DNA from: Isotricha intestinalis
Taxonomy: Eukaryota > Ciliophora > Litostomatea > Vestibuliferida > Isotrichidae
DNA: 34,764 nucleotides
Direction of reading: 5' to 3'
NCBI GenBank assembly: GCA_023807065.1
Contig: JAJJLU010000031.1
Coordinates: 1 to 34,764 of the forward strand
The notes beneath the pieces were generated by a model. It was not told the DNA's origin. It worked only from the letters and a program-made list of their open reading frames with translations, and searched no databases. Positions within the stretch are counted from its first letter, which is position 1; the number at the start of each line of letters is the position of its first letter. Made by a program: the position numbers and the translations under genes. Of this stretch, positions 17,612-27,451 are shown piece by piece.

Positions 17612-19807
17612 ATGGATAATTCAAATATAAATTTGATTCAATCAAATAATATAAATGACTCTCCTAATGTTGATGTAATATTAATGGAAAAAGATAAACA
17701 AATAATAAACTTAACAAAAATAACAAAAGATTTAAATAATCAAATAGAAAATTTAATAAAACAAAATCAATCAAAAGATTATGAAATAATAACACTAAAA
17801 ACTGATTTAGCATCAATGGAATCAGATAAAAATATATATGAAAGTAAAATTGAAAAAATGCAAGAAAAAATAAATGTATTACAAAATAATTTAGAAATAA
17901 GAGAAAAAGAAATTGAAGAAATATCAAGTAATACAGATAATAAAATTAATGAAATAAATTCTGCTTTTAATATTCAATTAAAAGATTATCAAAATGCTAT
18001 TGGACAATCTCAAAGTTTAGAAAGACAATTAGAAAATTTGGCAAATGAAATAATTGAAAGAGATAAAAGAATTTCAGTTTATCAACAAATAATTTTTGAT
18101 TTAAAAAGGGAAAATAAAAAAATTATAACTTTAATGAAAGAAAATAATGATAAGGAAGATATCATTAATGAATTATCTGAAAAATTAAATAAAGCAATAA
18201 AAGATAATGAAAAATTAAGTTATGAATATAATTTAATTGCAGGAAGAGTTGATTCAATCTTAAAAAATGAAGAAGATTATCAAAAATTAAAAAATAATGT
18301 TAATAATTTTGATAAAATTATAACTTCAATAAAATCAAATTATAAAGATCAAATAATAGAAAAAGACAGATTAAATAAAGATTTAAATGAAAAATTATGT
18401 ATAATAAATGAAGATTATAATCAATTAATTGAATATATAATTGAACAAGTAAAATATATTGAAAAATGTATAGAAAATAATACAATAATAGATGATAAAT
18501 TTAATTCTTCATTTAATAATTTAAATAATTCAAAATATTCTTTAATAAAAAAAAACTTTCAAATTTTAATAAAAAGAATTTTAGAAATAAGGAAAAACGA
18601 TATGGAAGCATTAGCAGCAACTCATGAAATGTTAAATAATGAAAAAGATAGATTTGTAATTATTGAAAGACAATTACAAGAAGAAAAAAATAGTAGAATT
18701 AATGAAAGAAATGATTTATTTAAAATGGAAACAACAATTCAAGATAAAATGAATGAAATAAAAAATTTAAATCAAAATTTATCAGAATTAGTTTCTAAAA
18801 TTGACTTAATGCATAAAGAAAATTTAAATATAGGAAATGAATATTCAATTTTTAAAAAACAAATTAATAATTTATGTGATGAATTTATTTCAATGTTAAA
18901 TAATTTCAATTATGATCAAAATAATTTACCTAAATATTCTATGATGGATTCTCCAGATATTAAATTGAAAAATCTTTTATTGATATTTGAAGATTTAATA
19001 TCAAAATTTAATAATTTAAATGAATCATTATCCAAATCAAATATGATAATTCAATCTTATCAAAATAAAATTAACGAATTAAGTGAAAATAATAATAATC
19101 TTAAAGAAAAATTAAATGATATGAATAGAGAAAATCAAAATAAATCACATTGTTATGAAAGTCAAAATGAAGATATGAATCTTAAACTCAGAGATGCAAA
19201 TTATTTATTAGAAGAAAGTAAAAAAGAAATAAAAAAAATTCAACAAGAAAATTATCAATTAAAACAACAAAATTTAAAGTTAGAAAAGAATTTACAAATG
19301 TTAACTCAATCACATGAACAAATGGAAAATAATATTTGTATAAATAATACTTTAACAAATGAAAAATTAGAAAATAGTCAATTAAAAGCTAATCAATTAT
19401 TAAAAGAATTAGAAATTAAAGATAGACAAATTAAATCTCTTGAAAATTATATTAGTCAAATAAATTCAAGTAATAATAGTAATCAAAGTAGTAATTCTCC
19501 TTATATGGGAAAGATTATTACTAAAGAGCAATTTAATAATATTAAAGGAAATAATAATATAAATATTAATAATGATTTAGAAGAAGATAAATTTATTCCC
19601 AATGCAAAAAATGAAAGAGAATTAAATAATTTGTTAAATAAATTTAATAATAAACATTTAGGAAGAGATCAAGGAAAAGATATAAAATATAATAGTAATG
19701 ATAATTTTTTTAATGACTCTTTTTTGAGTAAAAATAAAGATGATGATAAAGACATTAGTTCAAATTCAGAACCTAAATTATTAAAAAAAAATAAATACCA
19801 AAATTAA
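17612..19807 (+). CDS. Large coiled-coil protein
   Basis: 731 residues, almost entirely Glu/Lys/Asn/Gln/Leu-rich helix with heptad patterns from about residue 20 to 610; a possible break lies near 430-450 (NNLPKYSMMDSPDIKLK). The last 110 residues are Asn/Ser-rich and disordered. No membrane segment or enzyme motif is visible. Such proteins in ciliates are often cytoskeletal or centrosomal/basal-body components, but composition alone cannot place it. It is divergent from eL43 (177 bp between starts) and followed on the same strand, after only 69 bp, by the RING-MORN gene. The stop is TAA. Confidence 0.85.
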   Translation: MDNSNINLIQSNNINDSPNVDVILMEKDKQIINLTKITKDLNNQIENLIKQNQSKDYEIITLKTDLASMESDKNIYESKIEKMQEKINVLQNNLEIREKEIEEISSNTDNKINEINSAFNIQLKDYQNAIGQSQSLERQLENLANEIIERDKRISVYQQIIFDLKRENKKIITLMKENNDKEDIINELSEKLNKAIKDNEKLSYEYNLIAGRVDSILKNEEDYQKLKNNVNNFDKIITSIKSNYKDQIIEKDRLNKDLNEKLCIINEDYNQLIEYIIEQVKYIEKCIENNTIIDDKFNSSFNNLNNSKYSLIKKNFQILIKRILEIRKNDMEALAATHEMLNNEKDRFVIIERQLQEEKNSRINERNDLFKMETTIQDKMNEIKNLNQNLSELVSKIDLMHKENLNIGNEYSIFKKQINNLCDEFISMLNNFNYDQNNLPKYSMMDSPDIKLKNLLLIFEDLISKFNNLNESLSKSNMIIQSYQNKINELSENNNNLKEKLNDMNRENQNKSHCYESQNEDMNLKLRDANYLLEESKKEIKKIQQENYQLKQQNLKLEKNLQMLTQSHEQMENNICINNTLTNEKLENSQLKANQLLKELEIKDRQIKSLENYISQINSSNNSNQSSNSPYMGKIITKEQFNNIKGNNNININNDLEEDKFIPNAKNERELNNLLNKFNNKHLGRDQGKDIKYNSNDNFFNDSFLSKNKDDDKDISSNSEPKLLKKNKYQN

Positions 19808-19876
19808 AAGCCTTTTTTTCTATTAATTTAATAAAATTTTATTTATATTTTTTACAAAATCAACAAACAAAATTAA

Positions 19877-21217
19877 ATGGAAAAAAAAAATGATAATAAT
19901 TTTCTCAATATTAATGAATTTAATTTATCAAATTTAATAAAATGTAAAATATGTAAAGAAGAATTTGATTGCAATGAGAAAAAACCATTAATATTTAAAT
20001 GTGGTCATACTTTTTGTAAAAAATGTATACTATCTTTGACTGATAAAGGATTGAATTGTCCAATTTCTCATTGTTTCATTTATCCAAATCAATTAGGATA
20101 TAAATATACACCAAATTATTTATTATTAAATATCGTAAGAGATTATCAATCGTCGTTAAATTTATTAAAATCTAAAGATAAAATTGCAACTTTTTCAACA
20201 GATGAAGGAGAATATATTGGAGAATATAAAAATAATGTTTTAGATCATATTAAACATGGTTATGGTGAATTGAAATATAAGAATGGAAATTTATATAAAG
20301 GGGAATTTAATGATAATAAGAAATGTGGAATAGGAACTTTTTATTATAATAATGGTGATATTTATGATGGAGAATTTAAAAATGATTTGCCAAATGGAAA
20401 AGGTAAATTAACTTTTAAATCAGGAGAAATTATTTCTTATGAAGGATTTTTCAAAGATAGTCTATTTTTTGGATTAGGAAAAATTAAATATTCAAATGGA
20501 AATGAAATAGAAACTATTTTTTTAGAAAACAGCGAATGTTGTGATATAATAAAACAAACAAATAAAAATGGAGATACTTTTTATGGTCATATTAATCAAA
20601 TAGATAAGAGTATAATTGGTAAAGCATATGAAGTATCTAATCAAGGAGATATTTTTATAGGAAATTTTATATATGATAATAATACTTTATCATATATAAA
20701 AAATGGAGAAGATTTTATAATTTATTATAAAAATGGAAATATATATAAAGGACAAATAATAAATAATATAATCAGTGGAAAAGGAGAAATATTATATAGT
20801 GATGGAAGTAAATATAATGGAGATGTTAAAGATGGAATTAAAGAAGGAAAAGGAATAATGATCTATAAAGATACAAGTATATATGAAGGTGAATTTGTTG
20901 ATGATAAAAGAAATGGTTATGGAAAATTAACTTTTGGAAAATATTTATATGATGGAAGTTGGGTTAATGATATGAAAAGTGGAAGTGGTATTGAACTATT
21001 TGAAAATGGTGAAAATTATTGTGGAGAATTTTTAGATGGGAAAAAACACGGAAACGGAATTTTTGTTTTTCAAAATGGAAATACTTATAAAGGAATTTGG
21101 AAAAAAGATAAAATGGATGGAAAAGGATTAATAGTTAATCAACAAGGAGAATTTAAAGTTAATTTTAAAAATGGTCAGTTGGTTGAACAAAATGGAAAAA
21201 ATTGCTGTATTTATTAG
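19877..21217 (+). CDS. RING-finger protein with MORN repeats
   Basis: 446 residues. Residues 23-66 form a C3HC4 RING: C23, C26, C42, H44, C47, C50, C61 and C66, with the classic FKCGHTFCKKC core; the last pair is spaced C-x4-C rather than C-x2-C. From about residue 117 to the end there are 10 to 12 MORN repeats of the Y-x-G-E-F-x-x-x-x-x-x-G-x-G form (for example YKGEFNDNKKCGIGTF, YDGEFKNDLPNGKGKL, YKGIWKKDKMDGKGL); those near residues 235-270 are degenerate. RING domains usually recruit E2 ubiquitin-conjugating enzymes; MORN repeats often place proteins at membranes or the cortex. The protein ends CCIY, which has the form of a CaaX box and might be prenylated (weak). The stop is TAG. Confidence 0.9.
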   Translation: MEKKNDNNFLNINEFNLSNLIKCKICKEEFDCNEKKPLIFKCGHTFCKKCILSLTDKGLNCPISHCFIYPNQLGYKYTPNYLLLNIVRDYQSSLNLLKSKDKIATFSTDEGEYIGEYKNNVLDHIKHGYGELKYKNGNLYKGEFNDNKKCGIGTFYYNNGDIYDGEFKNDLPNGKGKLTFKSGEIISYEGFFKDSLFFGLGKIKYSNGNEIETIFLENSECCDIIKQTNKNGDTFYGHINQIDKSIIGKAYEVSNQGDIFIGNFIYDNNTLSYIKNGEDFIIYYKNGNIYKGQIINNIISGKGEILYSDGSKYNGDVKDGIKEGKGIMIYKDTSIYEGEFVDDKRNGYGKLTFGKYLYDGSWVNDMKSGSGIELFENGENYCGEFLDGKKHGNGIFVFQNGNTYKGIWKKDKMDGKGLIVNQQGEFKVNFKNGQLVEQNGKNCCIY

Positions 21218-21431
21218 TATTTTTATTATGTAAAAAACTTTCTATAAATATAAGATTTTTTTGTCAATTACAAATTCTTTAATTAATTATTTCAATCTAT
21301 TATTCATTTATTTTTTATTTTCAAATTGTCTATCAAGTTATTATATTATTTTTTTATTTCAATTATTTTAATTTATGAATTTTAATTTTATTTTTTTCTT
21401 TAAATAAATTAAAATTAAATTAAAATCTTAT

Positions 21432-24400
21432 ATGAACCAAAAAAAGACTAATGATAAACATTTAAGAGATAAATTAAATAGGGTTTTTTCTCCCATTTTA
21501 TTAATTGGAAATATTTTATCAATTATTATTACATATGGAGTTTCATTATATTTATTATATTATTTTTCTGATTTAAAATCAGTTATTAATATATTTAAAG
21601 AATTAAATAAAAATGAGATTATTCCTATTTTAAATCAAGCTGAACTTTTAACAATTTCAACTTTTCAAAATTATTTTAATGCACTTTATAAAATCGAAAA
21701 TTTTTTCCAATTTTTAAAAAACAATTTAAATTCATCTTATGTTGATGATTTAAATTTAATTAATCTTGTAACATTAAGAAAAAATCCTAATAATTTTGAA
21801 AAAATAAAAAATAATTTAAATTACGGATTATGGGGAATAGATAATAAAATTGAAGATTTTACAGAAGATATATTATTAAAAAAAAATATATTGTTATTGA
21901 ATTCAGCAATTCCACTTTTAAAATCAATATATACTCAAATAAATACAAGAAAACAATTTATAGATAGAATATTTATAATATTTCAAGAAAGAGAATTATA
22001 TTTTGAATATCCATATTATAAAGATTTAAAATTTACATCATATAGAAATAAAGTATCGTGTAAAAATAAGAATAATAATCTAGATTTATTTCCAAATTTT
22101 ATGGATTATCATTGTCAAAATTGGTTTATTGATGCTTATTATTTATTTAATAAAACTAAAAATAATTTTTATATTTCACCACCGCATGATTTATATAATA
22201 ATAGCATTCTTACTGGTATTACTCAATGTATTAAAGGGAAAAGCATTTTTAATGAAAAAAATATTGATGAAAACCAATTTATTTTATATTGTTTTGATAT
22301 TTTTTATGATGATATTGAAGAAAAATTACATGAAATTAATTCTTTATTAAATGGATATATTTTTATTTCTAGAATTTATAATCATCAATCTTTTTATTAC
22401 CCAAGAATTTTTTATAAAAATTTATATAATTTAACATCTCATGATGAGTTCAAAGAAAATTCTTCATATTATTTAGATGATTTGTATACATATATCAATA
22501 AATCTGAGTCATTGACAAAAATGTATAATAAAGAAGATATTGATGAATATGGTTTTATTACTGATATAAATAAAACTGATTTTTGTTCTGAAAATAAAGT
22601 TTGGGAATTTAAAATTTATCCAATTTATTTTAGGAATGAAAGTGATATTTTTAATTTATTAAATATTATTTTTGTTAAAGATAAATTATCAATTGAAAAA
22701 CATTTAGAAACATTAATAAAACTCAAATTTACTATTAGTCATTCTATTATTTTTTTACCGGAAATTGTTTTAATTTTTATATTTATAAAATACTTAGTTT
22801 CTATCATAGGTCAAAACATAGTATTACCTATAAAAAGCATTAAAAACATATTAAAAAATATGGAAAAAGAAAAAGAAATAACTATTTTTAATCAAAATAA
22901 CAATTCTCAAAATGGCGAACAAAATAATACTGATGAAAATACCAATTTAATTACAATTGATTCACAAAAATATAATTCTAATTTTAAAAGTAATTATCAA
23001 GAAAATAAATCAGACAGTGATTCCGATTTCGAAGAAGAATATATTAACATAAGATCAAAAGATATTCAAGATTTATTCTGTAAATTAATTAATGTAAGAG
23101 ATAGTCTAGAAAGTTTATATATTAATAAAAATAGTCAGATAAATTTACAAAATATGCTTTTTTCAACAAAAATTTTTGAAGAAATTAACAATAAAAAAGC
23201 TTTTTCAGTTTCTAACTCAAATATTGGAAATTTATTATTAAATGCAAAAAAATATGATCTTGCAATTATGCATTTATTAGAAACTGATTTTTACTTTGAA
23301 GAAGAAAAAATATATAAAGACATTAAATTTGATATTGAAAAATACAAAATATTAATTGAAAGTAGATATCCAAAATTAATATATAATTTTAAAAAATATT
23401 TTGGTAATTTAAAAAAAATAGAAAAAATAAAAAATGAAAAAAATTCATATGCTTTTAATTCTCAAAAAATAAATAAAAGAATAATAAATGAATTCGAATT
23501 GTTTTCATCAAGACAAAAACATTTACTTTCTCAATATAATGTTATTTTAGATAAATATATATCTTTAACTCAAATTCAAACAAATTTAACTAATACTTAT
23601 TCAAATTTAATTAATGCTTATTTGGAAAAAGTTGAATTTTACATAAAAATTTTTTTAAACGAAGAAACAGCTACTTCTCAGAATTTTTCTATAATACATA
23701 TGATGCTTAGTAAAATTAAACAATATATAAAATTAAATAAAGAATATTTAAATCCAAAATATTTGATGAAGTCATTATTAACAGATTTTGAAAATTCAAA
23801 TGTAGAAATACCAAATGAAATTTATATTCAAAAATTAAATTATTTAAAAGGATTATTATCATATAAATCATATCAATATTTGGAAGCAATTAAATATTTT
23901 ATTAGAGTCACTGATGGAATTGGTAAAAAAATTAATGATGCAAATATTTCAATTAAATCTATTAAAAAATTGATTTCAATTTCCTCTTTAATTTATTCAA
24001 AATATGATAAATTAAATAAATTTCATCAAGAAAAAGAAATGATTCAAAAATACATAAATTCAAAAATTAATGAAATAAAAAAATTTTATATTATAAATAA
24101 AGATATTATTTTTGTAATAAGTTCAAATACTTTATCAACTTTTATTGAATCTGCATTTGAAAAAACAAGATATATAATAGATAATTATATTACTTATGAA
24201 GATAGATTTTCTGTAACTTTAGGAAGTGGAAGTGAATTAAAAATTATCTCAAAATTAGATTTTAAGAATTCATCTTCGCATGAATTCATTATTGATTTTA
24301 TCAAAAATTTAACTAAAAATGATTTTTTCATTGAAAATTCAATTGATAATGGAGAAGATAATTTAATTTTTTTAGTGAAAAAAGCTAAAAGTTATATTTT

Positions 24401-24731
24401 AAAAAAAAATATGGAAACAAGGAGAAAAACGATTATTATTTTTATGGGAATTAAAAATAATATTAATGAAGAAAGTTTTAAATGGTTATGTTCAAAAGAA
24501 ATTACTAATGTAATTAATGGAAAAGATGAAAAATTATTTTTAATTTTAAAAGAAATAAAAAAAAAAAATATTTCTTCTAAAAATGATAAACTTGATTATT
24601 CTAAAATAAATAAAAATTCATGTGAATTAATTGATTTTGAAGAAATATTAGAATTAAAAGAAAAACTAAAAATATATGGAATTATCAATCAAAATAAGAT
24701 TTTTCCATATGAAAAATATATAAATATATAG
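21432..24731 (+). CDS. Two-pass membrane protein with outside sensor-like domain, HAMP-like linker, helical repeats and VWA-like C-terminus
   Basis: 1099 residues. TM1 is at about 19-46 and TM2 at about 437-460, so about 390 residues lie outside the cytoplasm, with the Cys and aromatic content of a Cache-like sensor domain (not proven). After TM2 comes VLPIKSIKNILKNMEKEKEI, like the start of a HAMP linker, then an acidic Asn/Ser-rich stretch (about 488-535). Residues 590-880 are helical, with pairs such as GNLLLNAKKYDLAIMHLLE and GLLSYKSYQYLEAIKYFIR that read as TPR-type helices. From about 892 there is a VWA-like fold: IIFVISSNTLSTF, then EDRFSVTLGSGSEL, then KTIIIFMGIKNN. The metal-site motif D-x-S-x-S is replaced by SSNTLS, so metal binding is doubtful. 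This layout suggests a receptor or adhesion/signalling protein (inference). The stop is TAG. Confidence 0.75.
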   Translation: MNQKKTNDKHLRDKLNRVFSPILLIGNILSIIITYGVSLYLLYYFSDLKSVINIFKELNKNEIIPILNQAELLTISTFQNYFNALYKIENFFQFLKNNLNSSYVDDLNLINLVTLRKNPNNFEKIKNNLNYGLWGIDNKIEDFTEDILLKKNILLLNSAIPLLKSIYTQINTRKQFIDRIFIIFQERELYFEYPYYKDLKFTSYRNKVSCKNKNNNLDLFPNFMDYHCQNWFIDAYYLFNKTKNNFYISPPHDLYNNSILTGITQCIKGKSIFNEKNIDENQFILYCFDIFYDDIEEKLHEINSLLNGYIFISRIYNHQSFYYPRIFYKNLYNLTSHDEFKENSSYYLDDLYTYINKSESLTKMYNKEDIDEYGFITDINKTDFCSENKVWEFKIYPIYFRNESDIFNLLNIIFVKDKLSIEKHLETLIKLKFTISHSIIFLPEIVLIFIFIKYLVSIIGQNIVLPIKSIKNILKNMEKEKEITIFNQNNNSQNGEQNNTDENTNLITIDSQKYNSNFKSNYQENKSDSDSDFEEEYINIRSKDIQDLFCKLINVRDSLESLYINKNSQINLQNMLFSTKIFEEINNKKAFSVSNSNIGNLLLNAKKYDLAIMHLLETDFYFEEEKIYKDIKFDIEKYKILIESRYPKLIYNFKKYFGNLKKIEKIKNEKNSYAFNSQKINKRIINEFELFSSRQKHLLSQYNVILDKYISLTQIQTNLTNTYSNLINAYLEKVEFYIKIFLNEETATSQNFSIIHMMLSKIKQYIKLNKEYLNPKYLMKSLLTDFENSNVEIPNEIYIQKLNYLKGLLSYKSYQYLEAIKYFIRVTDGIGKKINDANISIKSIKKLISISSLIYSKYDKLNKFHQEKEMIQKYINSKINEIKKFYIINKDIIFVISSNTLSTFIESAFEKTRYIIDNYITYEDRFSVTLGSGSELKIISKLDFKNSSSHEFIIDFIKNLTKNDFFIENSIDNGEDNLIFLVKKAKSYILKKNMETRRKTIIIFMGIKNNINEESFKWLCSKEITNVINGKDEKLFLILKEIKKKNISSKNDKLDYSKINKNSCELIDFEEILELKEKLKIYGIINQNKIFPYEKYINI

Positions 24732-24787
24732 ACAAAATTTAAATAAAAAAAATTTTTATAAATAGACTACTTTAGAATTTTTTAAAT

Positions 24788-25549
24788 TTATTCTTCAGGA
24801 AAATCTTTATTCATCATAGCTTTTCTATATTCAGGACAAAATCTTGCAAATTCTTTTCTTATATTCTCCCCATCTCTTAATTTATAAATATTTTCCTTTA
24901 AGAAATTATCTATAATTATAGAATGCTTATGATTAGGAACAATTTCTAAATCATGAAAAAATTTAATATAAATATAATTTCTTATATAATCTGAATTCCA
25001 TTCTTCCTTTTTTTCCCTTACAAATTTTTCACTATCTTCGAACATATATTTAAAATGGTCAATTGTTTGAGTTGTTATTAATTCAATATAAAAAGATAAA
25101 ATATCAATTAATTCTTCTTTATAAAAAAATTTTTCATCCTCTTCTTCTAAATCAGGATGTTTATATTTCTTAATTTTTTTAAGTAAAGTTCCCATACAAT
25201 TAATTTCTTCTTTAGAAGATTTGTTTTTATTTCCTTTACAAAAAAAACTTAAAATAAATTTAATGTAAAGTAACCTATCTATAAATTGGATTCCTTTATA
25301 AAATGAAAACCAAAAATCATTCATTATACTATTATCATAATCTCTCAATAATTTTTCATTTATTAAAAATTGAAATTCATTTTCATTTATAGAATTTTGA
25401 TAATTTTGAGGATTATTTTTTTTATTTTCTATATTTTCTTCATAAAATTGATGAAATTCTGGTATTGTATCTTTTCTTATGTTTAAATCTTCAAAAGCAT
25501 CATTTATAGATTTTATTGCTTTTTCTTGTCTTGATGCACAACATCCCAT
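24788..25549 (-). CDS. N-terminally acylatable hypothetical protein (MGCCAS start)
   Basis: 253 residues. The N-terminus MGCCASRQEK is a strong N-myristoylation signal (Gly2) with two cysteines beside it for palmitoylation, so the protein should sit on the inner face of a membrane. The rest is helical with several conserved-looking aromatic stretches (NDFWFSFYKGIQFIDRLLYIKFIL, DILSFYIELITTQTIDHFKYMF, ARFCPEYRKAMM), but I recognise no domain; a match to MOB proteins was considered and not supported. It is convergent with the large receptor-like gene, only 56 bp apart, so the transcripts probably overlap, and divergent from the gamma-glutamyl hydrolase gene with 108 bp between starts. The stop is TAA. 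Confidence 0.8.
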   Translation of the reverse strand: MGCCASRQEKAIKSINDAFEDLNIRKDTIPEFHQFYEENIENKKNNPQNYQNSINENEFQFLINEKLLRDYDNSIMNDFWFSFYKGIQFIDRLLYIKFILSFFCKGNKNKSSKEEINCMGTLLKKIKKYKHPDLEEEDEKFFYKEELIDILSFYIELITTQTIDHFKYMFEDSEKFVREKKEEWNSDYIRNYIYIKFFHDLEIVPNHKHSIIIDNFLKENIYKLRDGENIRKEFARFCPEYRKAMMNKDFPEE

Positions 25550-25657
25550 ATTAGATTTAATTTATATTAATGAATATTTTAAAAAAAATATATAAAAAAT
25601 ATAATTATTTCATTAAATAATATATATCTTTTAATTATTTTTGAAAAAATATAAAAT

Positions 25658-26713
25658 ATGATAATATTTTTTTTTAATTTCATTTTCCTAATAAAAATAA
25701 TACTTCCATTAGATTATAATGAATATAAGCCAATAATAGGGATATTTGCAAATCCATCACCTGAATCAGACAATAAATTTTTTAATAAAACATATGTTCC
25801 TCTTTCATATATTAGATGGTTAGAATCTTATGGGGCAGAAGTAATGGTAATTCAAGAATGGTATGATTATAAAGAAATAGATAATATATTAAAACAAATA
25901 AATGGTATATTATTTACTGGAGGAGGAAGAGATTTTAATTTAAGTTCTGCTTGGGAACTTAAAGTAATATATACAATTGAAAAAGGAAATGAATATAAAA
26001 TTCCAATTTGGGGAACTTGTATGGGATTTCAATTGATAAATGTACTTTTATCCAGAAATGAAAAAATTTTAGTTCAAAAATATAATGATTCTTCTGTTGC
26101 CCATGGAATCATTTTTACTAATAATACAAAAAATTCTAGAATGTTTCATTTATTCAATGAAAGTAATTTGAAAAATTTAGAAGATCACTCTACTTTATAT
26201 TTTCATTCTTGGGGATTTGATCCTGAAACTTATATGAAAACAAATTTAACAACAATATTTTATGTTACCTCAACTGCAGAAGATAATCATAATACTAAAT
26301 TTATTAATTCTATTGAAGGAATTAAAAATAAAATTTATGCAACACAATTTCATCCTGAAAAAATTCCTTATATAAGACAAAATTCATATAAACTTAAACA
26401 TGATAATAAGATTTTAAGAGTTTCCAATTTATTAGGAGCTTTTTTTATTGAAGAAGCAAGACAAAATAATAACACATTTAAAGGAAAAAAGAGCGATTTT
26501 TATTTTATTGATAGTTATAGTAATAAAACAAACTATTGTGGGTTTAATGAAAATTCAGAAACTTATTTTTTTTGTAAACCTCAAAAAAAATCTTTTATTT
26601 TTTATATTGTATTAATAATTCTAGGTGTTATTATTTTAGGAATTTTAATTTGGTTTTGTATTTTCAAAAAAGCTAAATCTAAAAAAAATAACCTTTTTGA
26701 CACATTAATATGA
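25658..26713 (+). CDS. GGH: Gamma-glutamyl hydrolase (folylpolyglutamate hydrolase), membrane-anchored form
   Basis: 351 residues. The enzyme removes gamma-linked glutamates from folylpolyglutamates, normally in lysosomes or vacuoles. Residues 1-17 are a signal peptide. The class I glutamine-amidotransferase-like fold is clear: PIIGIFANPS near the start, YIRWLESYGAEVMVI, the turn GILFTGGGRDF, the nucleophile C121 in PIWGTCMGFQ, and the active-site His232 with Glu234 in ATQFHPEK. Other family landmarks include the HS-WG pair near 183-186. Unlike the usual soluble enzyme, there is a C-terminal transmembrane segment (about 313-335, FIFYIVLIILGVIILGILIWF) and a short basic tail. It is the only gene in the window ending in TGA, with an in-frame TAA three codons later. 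Confidence 0.92.
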   Translation: MIIFFFNFIFLIKIILPLDYNEYKPIIGIFANPSPESDNKFFNKTYVPLSYIRWLESYGAEVMVIQEWYDYKEIDNILKQINGILFTGGGRDFNLSSAWELKVIYTIEKGNEYKIPIWGTCMGFQLINVLLSRNEKILVQKYNDSSVAHGIIFTNNTKNSRMFHLFNESNLKNLEDHSTLYFHSWGFDPETYMKTNLTTIFYVTSTAEDNHNTKFINSIEGIKNKIYATQFHPEKIPYIRQNSYKLKHDNKILRVSNLLGAFFIEEARQNNNTFKGKKSDFYFIDSYSNKTNYCGFNENSETYFFCKPQKKSFIFYIVLIILGVIILGILIWFCIFKKAKSKKNNLFDTLI

Positions 26714-26893
26714 ACTCAATAAAGCAATGATTTATTTTTAAATAGTTAATTTTATCTATTGGAAGTTATTTCTTTAAGAAAAATAATTCAGACATATTTT
26801 TTATTATTTATAAATCTCTATTTTATAAATTAAAAATTTTAATTAAAAGTTAAAGTTCATTTGAATTTTTAAAATATAAATAAACAAGTTAAA

Positions 26894-27277
26894 ATGTCTA
26901 AAAAAAAAAGTAGATTTAAGTTTAAATTAGAAAATACTTTAGAAGAAAGAATACAAATTGTAAAAGATTTAAAAAAGAAATTTGGAAATACAGGGAAAGT
27001 TCCAATTATATGTGAAAAAGACCCAAAGTGTAAATTAGAAGGAGATATTAAATCACGTTATATGCTTCCTAAAGATTTATACTTTAGCGAATTTATGTAT
27101 ATAATTAGGGAAAAGCTCAATTTAGATTCTTCAATTGCAATTTTCTTAATAATAGATGATAAATATTGTGTTATTGGAAATGATAATATAGAATTAGTTT
27201 ATGAAAAATATAAAGAACCAGATGGAATATTATATTTACATTATTCTGATCAACAAGTTTTTGGCAAAAATATATAA
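26894..27277 (+). CDS. ATG8: Autophagy protein ATG8 (ubiquitin-like)
   Basis: 127 residues, the usual size. ATG8 is conjugated to phosphatidylethanolamine on the autophagosome membrane. Family landmarks are in order: the N-terminal helices ending in ENTLEERIQIVKDLKKKF, then KVPIICEKDPK, then RYMLPKDLYFSEFMYIIREKLNL (usual form [21 protein letters not shown]), then YEKYKEPDGILYLHYSDQQVFG. The conserved Gly that receives the lipid is G124, followed by three residues (KNI) that ATG4 would remove. The sequence is fairly divergent, for example the loop DDKYCVIGNDN where most members have a longer Pro-rich stretch. The gene lies 180 bp downstream of the hydrolase on the same strand. The stop is TAA. 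Confidence 0.95.
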   Translation: MSKKKSRFKFKLENTLEERIQIVKDLKKKFGNTGKVPIICEKDPKCKLEGDIKSRYMLPKDLYFSEFMYIIREKLNLDSSIAIFLIIDDKYCVIGNDNIELVYEKYKEPDGILYLHYSDQQVFGKNI

Positions 27278-27451
27278 ATTGACAAAACCTCTCACAAAAT
27301 TTGAAAAATGTGTAAAAATTCAGATTTATTTATTAATTCATTCAAAAAATATAACATAAAATATATAAAAAAATAAATGTTAAAAATTTACTAATATAAA
27401 TAAATAATATAAATTATATAAACAAATATATTTAAAAGAACAATAAATAAA

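Noticed and set aside
24788..25549. MOB1-like kinase activator
   Set aside because: The metal-binding Cys/His residues and core motifs of MOB proteins are not present in order.
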